Assembly (NCBI RefSeq): GCF_041395345.1
Contig: NZ_JAWLAR010000004.1
Span: 186,001 to 250,000 of the forward strand
DNA length: 64,000 nucleotides
Reading direction: 5' to 3'
DNA from: Dokdonella sp041395345
Lineage (GTDB): Bacteria > Pseudomonadota > Gammaproteobacteria > Xanthomonadales > Rhodanobacteraceae
Within the stretch, counting starts at the first letter, position 1. Each line of letters starts with the position of its first letter. The position numbers were made by a program, and so were the translations under genes. This document shows positions 63,787-64,000 of the stretch, one piece after another. Below the pieces are notes generated by a model. It saw only the letters and a program-made list of their open reading frames with translations. It made no database searches and was not told the DNA's origin.

Positions 63787-64000
63787 CATTTGCAGGTCTT
63801 CCTGTCTTCGCGCGGGTAGTTACTCTGGCCAGAAAATATCCCGGATCCGGAAAGCAGGATTCGGCCGGCGCTCTGAAGCACTCGGTCGAACTCACTGGCA
63901 AACTAGCCTGAGTTACAGGCTGGTCCCCATGCCAGGGCGCGGAAGCAGATTCCATCATGAGTGCGAAAGGGTGCTGGCCTCATGTTGGCGTGCAATCTTC

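Noticed and set aside
63755..63958. Small minus-strand frame at the window end
   Set aside because: It runs through the terminator, lacks a ribosome site and has no recognisable sequence.

Overview
The window is 64 kb of GC-rich, densely coding DNA with no rRNA or tRNA gene, no phage and no transposase that I can see. Gene content suggests a gammaproteobacterium of the Lysobacterales (Xanthomonadales), perhaps near Rhodanobacteraceae. The pointers are exosortase-A-type exopolysaccharide genes, many TolB-like/TPR membrane proteins beginning with an ELKRRNVIRMAG-type segment, GTAGGAGC...GCTCCTAC intergenic hairpins, and secreted proteins ending in FANGFD. This placement is inference; no 16S or marker-gene comparison was possible.

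Region 1 (1-21.6 kb) is one end of an exopolysaccharide locus of the exosortase-A type, although no exosortase gene lies in the window. It holds two acyl-carrier-protein plus AMP-forming ligase pairs, a NAD-synthase-like ATP pyrophosphatase, a GNAT protein, a polysaccharide deacetylase, a family 2 glycosyltransferase, a PLP decarboxylase, an initiating sugar-phosphate transferase, GlmS and a 5'-truncated O-antigen ligase/polymerase. Together these can supply amino sugar, start a lipid-linked glycan, extend and deacetylate it, and probably decorate it with an activated acyl or amino group. Three secreted proteins interleaved here (a PQQ-type sugar dehydrogenase, a hydrazine-synthase-alpha-like haem protein and a FG-GAP-like propeller) share one C-terminal tail, D-x-[VIL]-FAN-[GD]-FD.

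Region 2 (21.7-44.0 kb) holds small metabolic and unknown genes, then seven paralogous TolB-like/TPR membrane proteins, all on the minus strand. Four form a tight operon (36717 down to 29251) with ATGA, 3-nt and 34-nt junctions. A fifth member survives only as its first 16 codons, next to a GIY-YIG nuclease gene whose 3' end has been copied into a small hairpin array. Unlike well-known relatives, these proteins have no cyclase, kinase or winged-helix domain, only a short cytoplasmic tail and three membrane spans. This is the best candidate for an undescribed system in the window.

Region 3 (44.2-48.4 kb) is ordinary housekeeping: a LOG-family protein, a TfoX C-terminal-domain protein, free-methionine-sulfoxide reductase, a TMEM175-type channel, BioD and a small unknown.

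Region 4 (48.6-63.8 kb) looks like peptide catabolism: a PD40-amidohydrolase, divergent POT and OPT peptide transporters, PEP carboxylase, a second amidohydrolase and an M3 peptidyl-dipeptidase lipoprotein, ending in a good intrinsic terminator.

Intergenic DNA is full of at least three hairpin repeat families. One forms a five-unit array with A-B-B-A spacers (13450-14347). Another has taken up a 27-nt repeat at the same arm position at two separate loci.
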